NCBI GenBank assembly: GCA_019136655.1
Contig: JAGVTU010000023.1
Span: 36,820-100,819, forward strand
DNA length: 64,000 nucleotides
Direction: 5' to 3'
Source: Bacteroidota bacterium
GTDB lineage: Bacteria > Bacteroidota > Bacteroidia > AKYH767-A > OLB10
Under the pieces are notes generated by a model. That model saw only the letters and a list, made by a program, of their open reading frames with translations, did no database searches and was not told the origin of the DNA. The number at the start of each line of letters is the position of its first letter. Within the stretch, counting starts at the first letter, position 1. Made by a program: the position numbers and the translations under genes. This document shows positions 55,170 through 63,169 of this stretch, one piece after another.

Positions 55170-55990
55170 GCAATTTCTGGACGAGAGCAATAACCGGAGC
55201 GGTTTTCGTGGCGCTGATGATAGCTGCCATTGTAGTAAGCCCCTATACTTTTATGCTGCTGTTTATGACTGTAAATCTTTTAAGCATCATTGAGTTTTAT
55301 AGGTTGTTTATTAAAAATGATTTAACACCACGCATATTTTCCGGAATTGTTTTAAGTGCCATACTCTATGCTACCAGCGCTTTGGTTGCATCAGGAACTT
55401 TTGATTCGAAAGTGTTGCTGTTAAATATACCTATGATTTTTCTGATATTTATTTTCGAATTGTTTCTGAAGTCTGAAAAACCATTTGAAAATATTGCATA
55501 TACTTTATTGGGTGTAATTTACCTCACCTTACCTCTTGCATTGTTTAATTCACTTGCATTTTTACCGGGCGAAAATTCAGTTTATCACAGTGGTGTCATC
55601 ATCGGATATTTTCTGATATTGTGGGCAAGCGATACAGGTGCTTATCTTGCAGGAATGACCTTTGGAAAGCATAAATTATTTGAACGTCATTCACCTAAGA
55701 AAACCTGGGAAGGAAGTATTGGCGGATGCCTTTCGGCATTGCTTCTCGGTTATATCAGTTCTTTATTTTATACTCAACTTTCCTTGCCACAGTGGCTGAT
55801 GGTAAGTTTGATTATTGTTGTCACAGGCACTTTTGGTGACCTTATAGAGAGTATGCTTAAACGAAGTCTGAAAATAAAAGATTCCGGTTCTATTTTGCCC
55901 GGGCATGGAGGAATATTGGATCGCTTTGACGGATTGTTTATCTCAATCCCTTTTGTATTCAGCTATCTGGTGCTGATTGGTAAAATCTAA
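55166..55990 (+). CDS. cdsA: Phosphatidate cytidylyltransferase
   Basis: CdsA makes CDP-diacylglycerol, precursor of membrane phospholipids. The 274-residue inner-membrane protein has about eight hydrophobic helices and the C-terminal signature SMLKRSLKIKDSGSILPGHG, then GILDRFDGL. The start is GTG at 55166, overlapping the DUF2007 stop (GTGA), a coupling arrangement; no ATG is nearby. Its end overlaps the convergent response-regulator gene by 4 bases. Confidence 0.95.
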   Translation: MSNFWTRAITGAVFVALMIAAIVVSPYTFMLLFMTVNLLSIIEFYRLFIKNDLTPRIFSGIVLSAILYATSALVASGTFDSKVLLLNIPMIFLIFIFELFLKSEKPFENIAYTLLGVIYLTLPLALFNSLAFLPGENSVYHSGVIIGYFLILWASDTGAYLAGMTFGKHKLFERHSPKKTWEGSIGGCLSALLLGYISSLFYTQLSLPQWLMVSLIIVVTGTFGDLIESMLKRSLKIKDSGSILPGHGGILDRFDGLFISIPFVFSYLVLIGKI

Positions 55991-56469
55991 CGTCTGAATA
56001 ATAAGAGAACGCTTAACATCAGAATTCCGATAAGCACAATGATTAGTAGTTTTCTGTTAAATGCCGGTGTATTAACCATGAGATGACCCTTGAGGTGTTT
56101 GATAGTTTCACCTAACTTATCAAAACTGGCAGGTGATTTTACAATATAATCATAGGCTCCCATTTTCATTGCTGTTGCTGCAACATCAGGATCTTCCTGT
56201 CCGGTAAACATTACTACTCTGGTAGATTTGTTCACCTGACGAATGTGTGATAATACCGTTAAACCATCCATGGCTTCCTTGTCATACTGACTCAGAAAAT
56301 AATCCAACACAATAAGGTGAGGATTCAGATGAATATCTATCAAAGCATCTTCTCCGGTTTTATAAAGGCTGATTTCTATGTCAGGAAAATTCAAATGCAG
56401 ATAATCCAGAATCATCTTTTGCAGATGCTTGTCATCTTCTATCACGAACACATGAAACTTCTCTGGCAT
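55987..56469 (-). CDS. Response-regulator receiver domain with C-terminal membrane helix
   Basis: A 160-residue protein. Residues 1–130 are a complete receiver domain: acidic pair in IEDDK (10–14), phosphoacceptor Asp56 (LIVLDYF), Thr89 (VVMFTGQ) and Lys111 (YIVKSP). Instead of a DNA-binding output domain there is a short basic linker and one membrane helix at about 141–157 (LLIIVLIGILMLSVLLLF) with RR at the end. Phosphorylation may thus act at the membrane. No histidine kinase lies nearby. It starts 2 bases after folE, so is the last gene of a queD–folE operon. Confidence 0.88.
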   Translation of the reverse strand: MPEKFHVFVIEDDKHLQKMILDYLHLNFPDIEISLYKTGEDALIDIHLNPHLIVLDYFLSQYDKEAMDGLTVLSHIRQVNKSTRVVMFTGQEDPDVAATAMKMGAYDYIVKSPASFDKLGETIKHLKGHLMVNTPAFNRKLLIIVLIGILMLSVLLLFRR

Positions 56470-56471
56470 AA

Positions 56472-57122
56472 TTACACTTTCTTTTCGGCAAGTAATCTTA
56501 AAAATTCGCTTCTGGTGCGGTCGTTTTCAAATTCTCCGGTGAATGCTGAGGTTGTTGTAATTGAATTTTGTTTCTGCACACCTCGCATCTGCATACATAA
56601 ATGTCGAGCCTCGATGACTACGGCAACACCCAATGGCTGAAGTGTTTCCTGAATGGCATCGCGTATTTCTACGGTAAGACGTTCCTGCACTTGCAGTCTT
56701 CTAGAAAACACATCTACAACACGTGGAATTTTACTTAACCCTACTATATAATTGTCGGGAATGTATGCAACATGTGCTTTTCCGAAAAACGGCAGCAAAT
56801 GATGCTCACACAGAGAATACACTTCTATATCTTTTACAATAACCATCTGCTTATACTCTTCTCTGAATTTGGCTGATTCAAGAATTTCTTTTGCATTGAT
56901 CTGATAACCGTGTGTAAGATACTGCATGGCTTTGGCAACACGTTCCGGTGTTTTAAGAATTCCTTCGCGACCCACATCCTCACCTAACTCCAAAAGAATA
57001 TTTTTATACGATTCGGCAAGTCGCTGCACAGCTTCCTCATTGTAGCTTTCTATTCTGTGGTAACCATGGAACTCATCTTCGTCAAGCTCCGTTTTCTTAT
57101 TGTGGTTTGATAAATTATCCAT
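56472..57122 (-). CDS. folE: GTP cyclohydrolase I
   Basis: FolE converts GTP to dihydroneopterin triphosphate, the entry to folate and pterin synthesis. The 216-residue protein has the zinc ligands Cys105 ([19 protein letters not shown]), His108 and Cys176 ([12 protein letters not shown]), and the conserved [20 protein letters not shown] (129–148). It overlaps the PTPS gene by 8 bases; the two form a pterin unit. Confidence 0.96.
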   Translation of the reverse strand: MDNLSNHNKKTELDEDEFHGYHRIESYNEEAVQRLAESYKNILLELGEDVGREGILKTPERVAKAMQYLTHGYQINAKEILESAKFREEYKQMVIVKDIEVYSLCEHHLLPFFGKAHVAYIPDNYIVGLSKIPRVVDVFSRRLQVQERLTVEIRDAIQETLQPLGVAVVIEARHLCMQMRGVQKQNSITTTSAFTGEFENDRTRSEFLRLLAEKKV

Positions 57123-57525
57123 AATACTCAGCGCAATTATTTTCTGTTTCGTTTAATTTCACACAGTGGAGAGTAGCACCCAGCTTATTGATTTCGTCCT
57201 GCAACTGATTCCATATTTCTACAGTCAGAATTTCTGTTGAAGGCATTTTCCCTGTCATAAAATCCACATCTAAGTTAATATTTTTATGATCAAGTTTGTC
57301 AATTACCTTATTTTTTATCAGCGTACTGAGTTTTTTCAGGTCAATGACAAATCCGGTAACAGGATCAGGGTTTCCTTTAACAGTTACAAATAACTCATAG
57401 TTATGTCCGTGCCAGTTAGGGTTGGAGCATTTGCCAAACACTTCCATATTTTGTGCATCGCTCCACTCTGAATTGAATAATTTGTGGGCTGCATTAAAAT
57501 GTTCCTTACGGGTAATAAAAACCAT
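57115..57525 (-). CDS. queD: 6-pyruvoyl-tetrahydropterin synthase / QueD family
   Basis: I choose ATG 57525 ([16 protein letters not shown]), 28 codons inside the longest frame, since it fits the family and lies downstream of a -7 box at 57551–57544. The 136-residue enzyme has zinc ligands His14 (HFNAAHKL), His39 and His41 ([10 protein letters not shown]) and catalytic Cys33 in [14 protein letters not shown]. It acts on dihydroneopterin triphosphate, the product of the neighbouring FolE, to give 6-carboxytetrahydropterin (queuosine path) or 6-pyruvoyl tetrahydropterin. The GKCxNPNxHGHNY motif occurs in both subgroups, so the product is uncertain. Confidence 0.9.
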   Translation of the reverse strand: MVFITRKEHFNAAHKLFNSEWSDAQNMEVFGKCSNPNWHGHNYELFVTVKGNPDPVTGFVIDLKKLSTLIKNKVIDKLDHKNINLDVDFMTGKMPSTEILTVEIWNQLQDEINKLGATLHCVKLNETENNCAEYYG

Positions 57526-57543
57526 GGTTAAAAAAATGAAGTG

Positions 57544-57551
57544 CAAAGGTA
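57544..57551 (-). promoter_or_regulatory. -7 box of the queD–folE operon
   Basis: TACCTTTG on the minus strand, 18 bases before the ATG at 57525, supporting that start. No TTG at the right spacing. Confidence 0.45.
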
Positions 57552-57584
57552 ATAAACCAAATGTAAGCAGAGGTAGAAAGTTGC

Positions 57585-57592
57585 TACATTTG
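57585..57592 (+). promoter_or_regulatory. -7 box of the AlbA_2–rsmE pair
   Basis: TACATTTG, 51 bases before the ATG at 57644; no TTG at 17–23 bases upstream. Confidence 0.35.
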
Positions 57593-57643
57593 TCATCCTT
57601 GTCATTCATTCAGGAAGACTGAATCATACTAAGCATAGTTGCT

Positions 57644-58318
57644 ATGAATCATTTCACAAAAAAGAAAAACGAGCAATCTAAAAATGTCATCATTCCACGT
57701 GGGCTTGAAACTTTGATTGCTGAAGGTGAAGGTGAAATGCTTGATTACAAAAAAGAAATTACGAGTGTTCATAAAATTGCAAAAACAATTGCTTCATTTT
57801 CCAATCATAAAGGCGGCAAAATTTTAGTTGGTGTAAATGACAATAAAACCATCAGTGGCATTCGGTCAGAAGAAGAAAAATTTATGTTGCAGCAGGCAGC
57901 AGAAAATTATTGCCATCCGATGGTGGAGCTTAAATATAAAGAATGGCATTGCGGAAAGAAATCAGTGCTTGAAGTGATGGTTGAAGAAGGTGAAAAGAAA
58001 CCTTATTACGCCATTGATGAAAACGGAAAACGATGGGTGTATATCCGCATTCAGGATCAGACAGTGCTTGCAAGTAAGGTTTGGGTTGATGTACTCAAGA
58101 AAAATAATTCTGACAATCCGCTGCTGATACGTTACACTTCCAAAGAAAAAGAACTGCTTCAATATCTGACAACACATCAGCAGATTACACTCAAACAATA
58201 TTGCAGCCTGCTGAATATTTCGCGCTGGCGTGCCATCAGAATTTTATCCAATCTGATAAGTGTAGGTGTGATAAAAGTGAATGTTGGTAATAACGGAGAA
58301 TATTATACTTTAGCCTGA
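57644..58318 (+). CDS. AlbA_2 (Schlafen-type) domain protein with C-terminal winged helix
   Basis: A 224-residue protein. Residues about 20–135 form an AlbA_2 / divergent AAA_4 domain: EGEMLDYKKEITSVHKIAKT, then IASFSNHKGGKILVGVNDNK, typical of putative ATP- or DNA-binding proteins. The C-terminal 70 residues look like a winged-helix (ITLKQYCSLLNISRWRAIRI, then LSNLISVGVIKV). It may be a transcription regulator. The stop is immediately followed by the rsmE start, so the genes are coupled. Confidence 0.85.
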   Translation: MNHFTKKKNEQSKNVIIPRGLETLIAEGEGEMLDYKKEITSVHKIAKTIASFSNHKGGKILVGVNDNKTISGIRSEEEKFMLQQAAENYCHPMVELKYKEWHCGKKSVLEVMVEEGEKKPYYAIDENGKRWVYIRIQDQTVLASKVWVDVLKKNNSDNPLLIRYTSKEKELLQYLTTHQQITLKQYCSLLNISRWRAIRILSNLISVGVIKVNVGNNGEYYTLA

Positions 58319-59011
58319 ATGGAATTATTTTACAGCTCACAAATTTCGAATCATGTTGCATTGTTAGACGAACAGGAATCGCGTCACTGCATAAAAGTTT
58401 TGAGGCACCGGCTGAACGATGAGCTGAATTTTACTGACGGAAACGGAAATATTTATTCAGGAAAACTTTCCAAAGCCGATTTGCGACAGTGTGAAATAAC
58501 CATAGAGAACATACAACAGGAACAACAACGGAATTTTGAATTGCATATAGCCATTGCTCCTACCAAGGCAATGGAACGTTTTGAATGGTTTCTTGAAAAG
58601 GCTGCTGAGTTAGGTGTGGAAGAAATAACACCTCTGCTATGCAGGCACAGTGAACGCAAACATCTGAACATGGAGCGTTGCGAAAAAATTCTGATTTCGG
58701 GAATGAAACAAAGCAACAGAAGCCGCAAGCCAAAACTCAACGAGATGACTCCATTCAACAAAATGATGAATCATGCTGCAGGAGTTAAAGCCATTGCACA
58801 TTGCAGCAGTGGCGATAAAAAATCTATCAGTGAAATTATGCAAACATCATCTTTACTTTTGCTCATAGGCCCTGAAGGTGATTTTTCTGAAGAAGAAATT
58901 AAACTTGCCACTGATGCCTCCTTTATTCCGCTGACCTTAGGAAATAAAAGACTTCGAACAGAAACAGCAGCAGTGCATGCTGCAAGCATAGCTTATCACC
59001 TGAAAAATTAA
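58319..59011 (+). CDS. rsmE: 16S rRNA (uracil-1498-N3)-methyltransferase
   Basis: RsmE methylates U1498 in the 30S decoding region using S-adenosylmethionine. The 230-residue SPOUT-fold protein has an N-terminal PUA-like part (LDEQESRHCIKVLRHRLNDE), then LLIGPEGDFSEEEIKLA and the knot motif LTLGNKRLRTETAAVHAASI. Length and motifs are typical. Directly follows the AlbA_2 gene. Confidence 0.95.
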   Translation: MELFYSSQISNHVALLDEQESRHCIKVLRHRLNDELNFTDGNGNIYSGKLSKADLRQCEITIENIQQEQQRNFELHIAIAPTKAMERFEWFLEKAAELGVEEITPLLCRHSERKHLNMERCEKILISGMKQSNRSRKPKLNEMTPFNKMMNHAAGVKAIAHCSSGDKKSISEIMQTSSLLLLIGPEGDFSEEEIKLATDASFIPLTLGNKRLRTETAAVHAASIAYHLKN

Positions 59012-59058
59012 ATCCTAAATCAGATTAACCATTCACCACTCAGAACTGACTTTTCATA

Positions 59059-59066
59059 TAACTTCG
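59059..59066 (+). promoter_or_regulatory. Variant -7 box (TAnnTTCG) upstream of the DUF2279 gene
   Basis: TAACTTCG, 11 bases before the ATG at 59078. The same TAnnTTCG variant occurs before smc (39894–39901) and before the CDF gene. Confidence 0.3.
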
Positions 59067-59077
59067 CAGCCGTAACA

Positions 59078-60076
59078 ATGAATCCACAAATCGCAACAGA
59101 AAAAATCATCAAACAATTTCAAAATTATTACTGTAAAAATATTTGTACGGCAGTCATATTTTTTATTTTGTTTTTTGCTCAGCTGAATGCCATCGGTCAG
59201 GATACTTTAACTGCTCACAAAAAACTTCCTTTTCTTGAACCCTCTCCTGTTTATCTGAAAAGCCGGGCACAACTTGCAGGTTATACCACGCTGGGATTAT
59301 ATGCCCTCACCTCAGCAGGTTTATATCACCTGTGGTACAGCAATTATGATTTGATGGGATTTCATTATTTCAATGATGATGGTGAATGGTTGCAAATGGA
59401 TAAAGCGGGGCATACTTTCAGTGCTTACATTGCAGGACGTGCAGGTTACAGCGTTTGCCGCTGGACAGGTCTTGATGAAAAAAGATCGGCACTGATTGGA
59501 GGAAATTTGGGTTGGGTGTTTCTGGCTACGGTAGAAGTAATGGATGGTTTTTCCAGAGGATGGGGATTCTCGGCAGGAGATATGATTGCCAACACAACTG
59601 GTTCAGCGTTGTTCATTTCGCAGCAGTTGCTTTGGCATGAGCAGAGGGTGGAGTTGAAATTTTCTTTTCATCAAAGCAAATATGCACACTACCGCCCCGA
59701 CCTGCTTGGGAGCGATTTTAAAGAGCAATTTTTTAAAGACTATAACGGGCAAACACTTTGGCTTTCGGCCAACCTACATTCTTTTCTTAAAAAAGATTCC
59801 CGTTTTCCGGCATTTCTGAATCTTGCTTTTGGATATGGAGCTGATGGGATGACAGGAGCATTTTCAAACGCAACAAGTTATCAGGGAAATATCATTCCCG
59901 AATTCACCCGTTGCAGACAGTTTTATCTGGCTCCTGATATTGATTTAACCAAGATTAAAACCAATTCAAGGGTTCTGAAATTTATTTTTGAAGCTACGCG
60001 ATATATCAAATTCCCATTGCCTGCATTAGAGTATAACTCTAAAAACCAATGGGTCTTTCATCCGCTTTATTTCTGA
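59078..60076 (+). CDS. DUF2279 periplasmic protein
   Basis: A 332-residue protein with an N-terminal hydrophobic segment (IFFILFFAQLNAIG) after a basic start, probably a signal peptide. The core DKAGHTFSAYIAGRAGYSVC, then GWVFLATVEVMDGFSRGWGF and SAGDMIANTTGSALFISQQL, matches DUF2279 (YfiM-like), a family of predicted membrane-associated proteins with conserved His and Asp/Glu. The C-terminal half has strand-rich segments. Function unknown. It is convergent with the next gene, overlapping by 10 bases. Confidence 0.85.
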   Translation: MNPQIATEKIIKQFQNYYCKNICTAVIFFILFFAQLNAIGQDTLTAHKKLPFLEPSPVYLKSRAQLAGYTTLGLYALTSAGLYHLWYSNYDLMGFHYFNDDGEWLQMDKAGHTFSAYIAGRAGYSVCRWTGLDEKRSALIGGNLGWVFLATVEVMDGFSRGWGFSAGDMIANTTGSALFISQQLLWHEQRVELKFSFHQSKYAHYRPDLLGSDFKEQFFKDYNGQTLWLSANLHSFLKKDSRFPAFLNLAFGYGADGMTGAFSNATSYQGNIIPEFTRCRQFYLAPDIDLTKIKTNSRVLKFIFEATRYIKFPLPALEYNSKNQWVFHPLYF

Positions 60077-60540
60077 GGCTCTTTTTCTACAATCTTAAAA
60101 CTGAGGGTAGGCAATTTTTCCACTTCTGAATTTTCATCACCGGTAATTTCAACCCCTTTCAAAATCACTGTATCTCCATTTTTCAAACGGTCAATGGCTT
60201 TGCGTGCCAGAATAGGAATCATGGTGCTGTCGCCCACTCCGAAACTTTTGTTTTCAAACGGGTTTAGCGTCAGCATGGTAAATTCATAAAACTTTAAATG
60301 GTAATTTTTATCGTTATCACAATGCAACCTGAAGGGCGGATGATCAACCCAGGCGGCTAACTCTTCCTTTGTCAACTCTTTAATGATTAAAGAATCTGTC
60401 TTCACCCAGCACTTGCTCAGCGCAACAGGTTTGGCATTTTGGGCAAATGATGGAAAAGTGCTGGAAATCAACATTATAACAATTAATGTTATGGAATTAG
60501 AGCGCAGCGTATTTCTTGATTTTTTGACAAGAGATTTCAT
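60067..60540 (-). CDS. Secreted or periplasmic protein of unknown function
   Basis: A 157-residue protein. The N-terminus (MKSLVKKSRNTLRSNSITLI, then VIMLISSTFPSFAQ) is a long signal peptide with cleavage near FAQ. The mature part has DSLIIKELTKEELAAWVDHP and NPFENKSFGVGDSTMIPIL, followed by a C-terminal strand part (VEKLPTLSFKIVE). Two Cys are present (SKCWVK, LHCDND). Family not recognised. It converges on the DUF2279 gene. Confidence 0.65.
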   Translation of the reverse strand: MKSLVKKSRNTLRSNSITLIVIMLISSTFPSFAQNAKPVALSKCWVKTDSLIIKELTKEELAAWVDHPPFRLHCDNDKNYHLKFYEFTMLTLNPFENKSFGVGDSTMIPILARKAIDRLKNGDTVILKGVEITGDENSEVEKLPTLSFKIVEKEPQK

Positions 60541-60676
60541 AAAATATTTCCGATTTTAGTTTAAAAAGAAGTTAAAATTGGTACAATTATAAGTAAAAAG
60601 CAAACATAATGGTTTGAGATACAGAATGCTAATCATTTACCCAAAAATAAATGTAGCGTAAGGGCTTTTGGCGTAT

Positions 60677-60684
60677 TATATTTG
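60677..60684 (+). promoter_or_regulatory. -7 box upstream of rpoD
   Basis: TATATTTG, 96 bases before the ATG at 60781. No TTG at 17–23 bases upstream. The leader would be about 90 bases, AT-rich. Confidence 0.45.
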
Positions 60685-60780
60685 CAGCGCTTTGAAAAAA
60701 TAAATAACAATTTAAAACCATAAATTTCGTTTTTTGTTCTTACATTGCGATATAATTTAGAAAACAATAAAATCATATAG

Positions 60781-61647
60781 ATGAGACAGCTAAAGATTAC
60801 GAAATCAATTACAAACCGTGAAAGCGCATCGTTTGAAAAGTATCTTCAGGAGATTGGTAAAGAAGAATTGATTACCGCTCAAATGGAGGTAGAATTAGCC
60901 AGGAAAATACGTGCAGGAGATCAAAGAGCTTTGGAAAAATTGGTAAGAGCAAACCTTCGCTTCGTAGTGTCAGTAGCCAAGCAATATCAGTCACAGGGGT
61001 TGAGCCTTCCTGACCTGATCAATGAAGGAAATCTTGGATTGATAAAAGCAGCTAAAAGATTTGATGAAACACGCGGATTTAAATTTATCTCCTATGCCGT
61101 GTGGTGGATTCGTCAGTCAATCATGCAGGCTTTGGCTGAGCAGGCACGTATTGTGCGTTTGCCTTTGAATCAGATTGGTGCTGCCAACAAAGTGAAAAAA
61201 GCATTTTCAAATCTTGAACAAAAATTTGAGCGTGAACCTACGGCAGAAGAGTTGGCCAATGAACTGGCAGTAGATACTGAGCGTATTTCATACACCATGA
61301 AAATGCCGGGTCGCCATGTTTCCATGGATGCTCCTTTTGTTCCGGGTGAAGACAATACCTTGCTTGATGTGTTGACCAATCCTGATGCACCTCATGCTGA
61401 CAGCACTTTGATGGCTGAATCGTTACACACTGAAATCAACCGTTCACTGGAAACATTACCTGAGCGTGAAAAAGATGTCATCAAATTGTTTTATGGCATT
61501 GGTGTTGAACATGGTTTGTCATTAGAAGAAATAGGTGAGAAATTTGATCTTACCCGAGAGCGTGTTCGTCAGTTGAAAGAAAAAGCGATAAAAACACTTC
61601 GTCAGAATTCAAAAAGCAAACTGCTGAAAGCCTACTTAGGTCAGTAA
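60781..61647 (+). CDS. rpoD: Primary RNA polymerase sigma factor (RpoD/SigA)
   Basis: The 288-residue sigma-70 factor is the short Bacteroidota type lacking the long region 1.1. It starts with the typical [20 protein letters not shown], then region 1.2 ([20 protein letters not shown]), region 2 ([40 protein letters not shown], then the -10-binding part [19 protein letters not shown]), region 3 and region 4 ([20 protein letters not shown], then [20 protein letters not shown]). It directs most transcription, using the TTG/TAnnTTTG promoters seen across this window. Confidence 0.96.
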   Translation: MRQLKITKSITNRESASFEKYLQEIGKEELITAQMEVELARKIRAGDQRALEKLVRANLRFVVSVAKQYQSQGLSLPDLINEGNLGLIKAAKRFDETRGFKFISYAVWWIRQSIMQALAEQARIVRLPLNQIGAANKVKKAFSNLEQKFEREPTAEELANELAVDTERISYTMKMPGRHVSMDAPFVPGEDNTLLDVLTNPDAPHADSTLMAESLHTEINRSLETLPEREKDVIKLFYGIGVEHGLSLEEIGEKFDLTRERVRQLKEKAIKTLRQNSKSKLLKAYLGQ

Positions 61648-61665
61648 GTAAAACTGATATTCGTT

Positions 61666-62541
61666 TCAAATGTGCTCATCCGGTTCAATATGGATGAGCA
61701 CATTTGTTATTTGGGGGAGTTCCATCAGCAATTTGTCTTTCAGCAAATGCGAAATGCGATGACCTTCACTCACGCTGATTTGGGAGTTGACGGTGATGTG
61801 TAAATCCACAAAATAGTTTATCCCCGATTTACGCACATAACATTTTTCGGTGTTGATGACTCCTTCCACTGTTGCTGCTACTCTACGTATTTCAGCAATC
61901 ACATCTTCATACACATGCTCGTCCATAATTTCGCCCAAGGCAGGTCTGAAAATGCGGTAGCTGTTATAGTAAATAAATCCTGCAGCTACGAGTGCTGCCC
62001 AGTCGTCAGCCGACTCATAACCTTTGCCCATAAAAACTGCAATAGAAATTCCGATGAATGCAGCAAGCGAAGTAAAAGCATCGCTGCGATGATGCCATGC
62101 ATCAGCCTTGAGAGAAACGCTTTTCAGTTCGTCACTTTTTTTGTTTACAAAACGATAAAAAAATTCTTTTCCAAGAATTATCACAGCAAGCACTATCAGC
62201 GTGTAAGGTTCGGGCGACTGATGCGGAGTACGAATATGGATTATACTTTCGTAAGCAATGGTTGTGGCTGCAACAAGCAAAAACACCACTACCAAAAATG
62301 TGATTAGCGGTTCAGCTCTTCCATGTCCGTAAGGATGATTGGCATCGGCAGGGCGGCTTGCATACTTCAAACCAAACAGCACCAGCATAGATGAAAAAAT
62401 ATCGGTAGTGGATTCAATGGCATCGGCAATCAAAGCGTAGGAGTTACCAAAAAAACCTGCAAGCCATTTTATCAGAGCAAGTGATGCATTTCCAATCATG
62501 CTCACCCAAATTGTTTTAATTGCTTGCTGCTGCGCTGACAT
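61666..62541 (-). CDS. Cation diffusion facilitator family transporter
   Basis: A 291-residue inner-membrane metal exporter with six helices and a C-terminal cytoplasmic domain. Metal-site residues are Asp40 and Asp47 (IADAIESTTDIFSS) in helix 2 and His150 with Asp154 (WHHRSDAFTS) in helix 5, an Asp/His set fitting Zn2+, Fe2+ or Mn2+ export by proton exchange. The C-terminal domain (VEGVINTEKCYVRKSGINYF) is normal. Its last 13 codons fall inside a 15-bp inverted repeat. Convergent with rpoD. Confidence 0.93.
   Translation of the reverse strand: MSAQQQAIKTIWVSMIGNASLALIKWLAGFFGNSYALIADAIESTTDIFSSMLVLFGLKYASRPADANHPYGHGRAEPLITFLVVVFLLVAATTIAYESIIHIRTPHQSPEPYTLIVLAVIILGKEFFYRFVNKKSDELKSVSLKADAWHHRSDAFTSLAAFIGISIAVFMGKGYESADDWAALVAAGFIYYNSYRIFRPALGEIMDEHVYEDVIAEIRRVAATVEGVINTEKCYVRKSGINYFVDLHITVNSQISVSEGHRISHLLKDKLLMELPQITNVLIHIEPDEHI
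61667..61706. terminator. Perfect 15-bp inverted repeat at the end of the CDF gene
   Basis: CAAATGTGCTCATCC (61667–61681) and its complement (61692–61706) are separated by 10 bases. It overlaps the last codons and stop of the CDF gene and lies 20 bases after rpoD. It may terminate both convergent transcripts, though no clean U tract follows on either strand. Confidence 0.5.
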
Positions 62542-62637
62542 TCTCCTGAACTATGGTACGAAGGTAGCAAACAAACGGAAGTATGATGATGTGAATACTT
62601 TGGAATTACACCGGGAAAATTTTCAGATCAATTCCAA

Positions 62638-62673
62638 ACACCCGGCAGGTTATCGAAGATTCCTGCTAGGTGT
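62638..62673. repeat. Imperfect palindrome of REP type
   Basis: Arms ACACCCGGCAGG (62638–62649) and CCTGCTAGGTGT (62662–62673) pair with two mismatches around 12 bases that can form an inner ATC/GAT stem. From memory, near-identical ACACCTGGCAGG-type palindromes recur between genes in Bacteroidota genomes; only one copy is seen in this window. Confidence 0.5.
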
Positions 62674-62751
62674 AAAACACTTTTAATTGTTCTTTTGTCT
62701 TGACACAATCCTGCAGTTCAGTGGGACTTTTTGGAGATGGTGCAATTATAT

Positions 62752-62777
62752 CTTCTTTTGGCTTGACCCAAAAGAAG
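62752..62777. repeat. Perfect 10-bp inverted repeat
   Basis: CTTCTTTTGG (62752–62761) – cttgac – CCAAAAGAAG (62768–62777). It begins the densest part of the palindrome cluster; a related motif TTCTTTTGTCTTGAC occurs about 60 bases earlier. Confidence 0.5.
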
Positions 62778-62792
62778 CAAAAGGTCAAGGCT

Positions 62793-62944
62793 GTATAAAA
62801 ACATCCTAAAAATTCAAACCGATTCTTCTGCGCAATCGAATGTCGCAACGTTTCGTATCATTACGAAACGTTGCTCGGGATTGCTTACACATGCTTCCGC
62901 TACGAATCGCTTTGTATTTTCCGGGCGGATGTTTTTATAAGGCC
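62793..62944. repeat. Nested inverted-repeat element of about 150 bp
   Basis: The outer arms TATAAAAACATCC (about 62794–62806) and GGATGTTTTTATA (62927–62939) are exact complements, each flanked by GGC/GCC. Inside are a second pair GCAATC/GATTGC (62832–62837, 62879–62884) and a perfect 13-bp hairpin GCAACGTTTCGTA–tcat–TACGAAACGTTGC (62845–62874). The nested design suggests a MITE-like or REP-like element rather than a terminator. No open frame is within. Confidence 0.5.
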
Positions 62945-63169
62945 GGGTATTGATTTTCGTATTTAAAAGTTTAAGTCAATATATTGAGTTAATATTTTTT
63001 GCCTTCGTGCACCAGTAGCCCTAAAGGGCGCTTGCGCACTTGAATACGTTGCGCGTTGTCACCACTTCAGGGGCAAGGGGTGAGTGCGAGCGATGTGAAT
63101 CATTCTCGAAAAAGTTTATCCTGACTCAAGGCAAGAGATTAGTTATTGATAAATGTGAGACTAGTACAA

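Larger units (their letters stand above)
62542..63169. other. Non-coding stretch with clustered palindromes
   Basis: About 630 bases without a convincing gene between the CDF start and the T9SS-sorted gene's end. It contains at least three inverted-repeat elements, listed separately (62638–62673, 62752–62777, 62793–62944). A TACCTTCG box (about 62567–62560, minus strand) may be the CDF promoter. The part from 62950 to 63169 shows no clear structure. Confidence 0.6.

Noticed and set aside
57526..57609. Extended N-terminus of the PTPS/QueD protein
   Set aside because: A -7 box lies within it and family members start at the [14 protein letters not shown] position.
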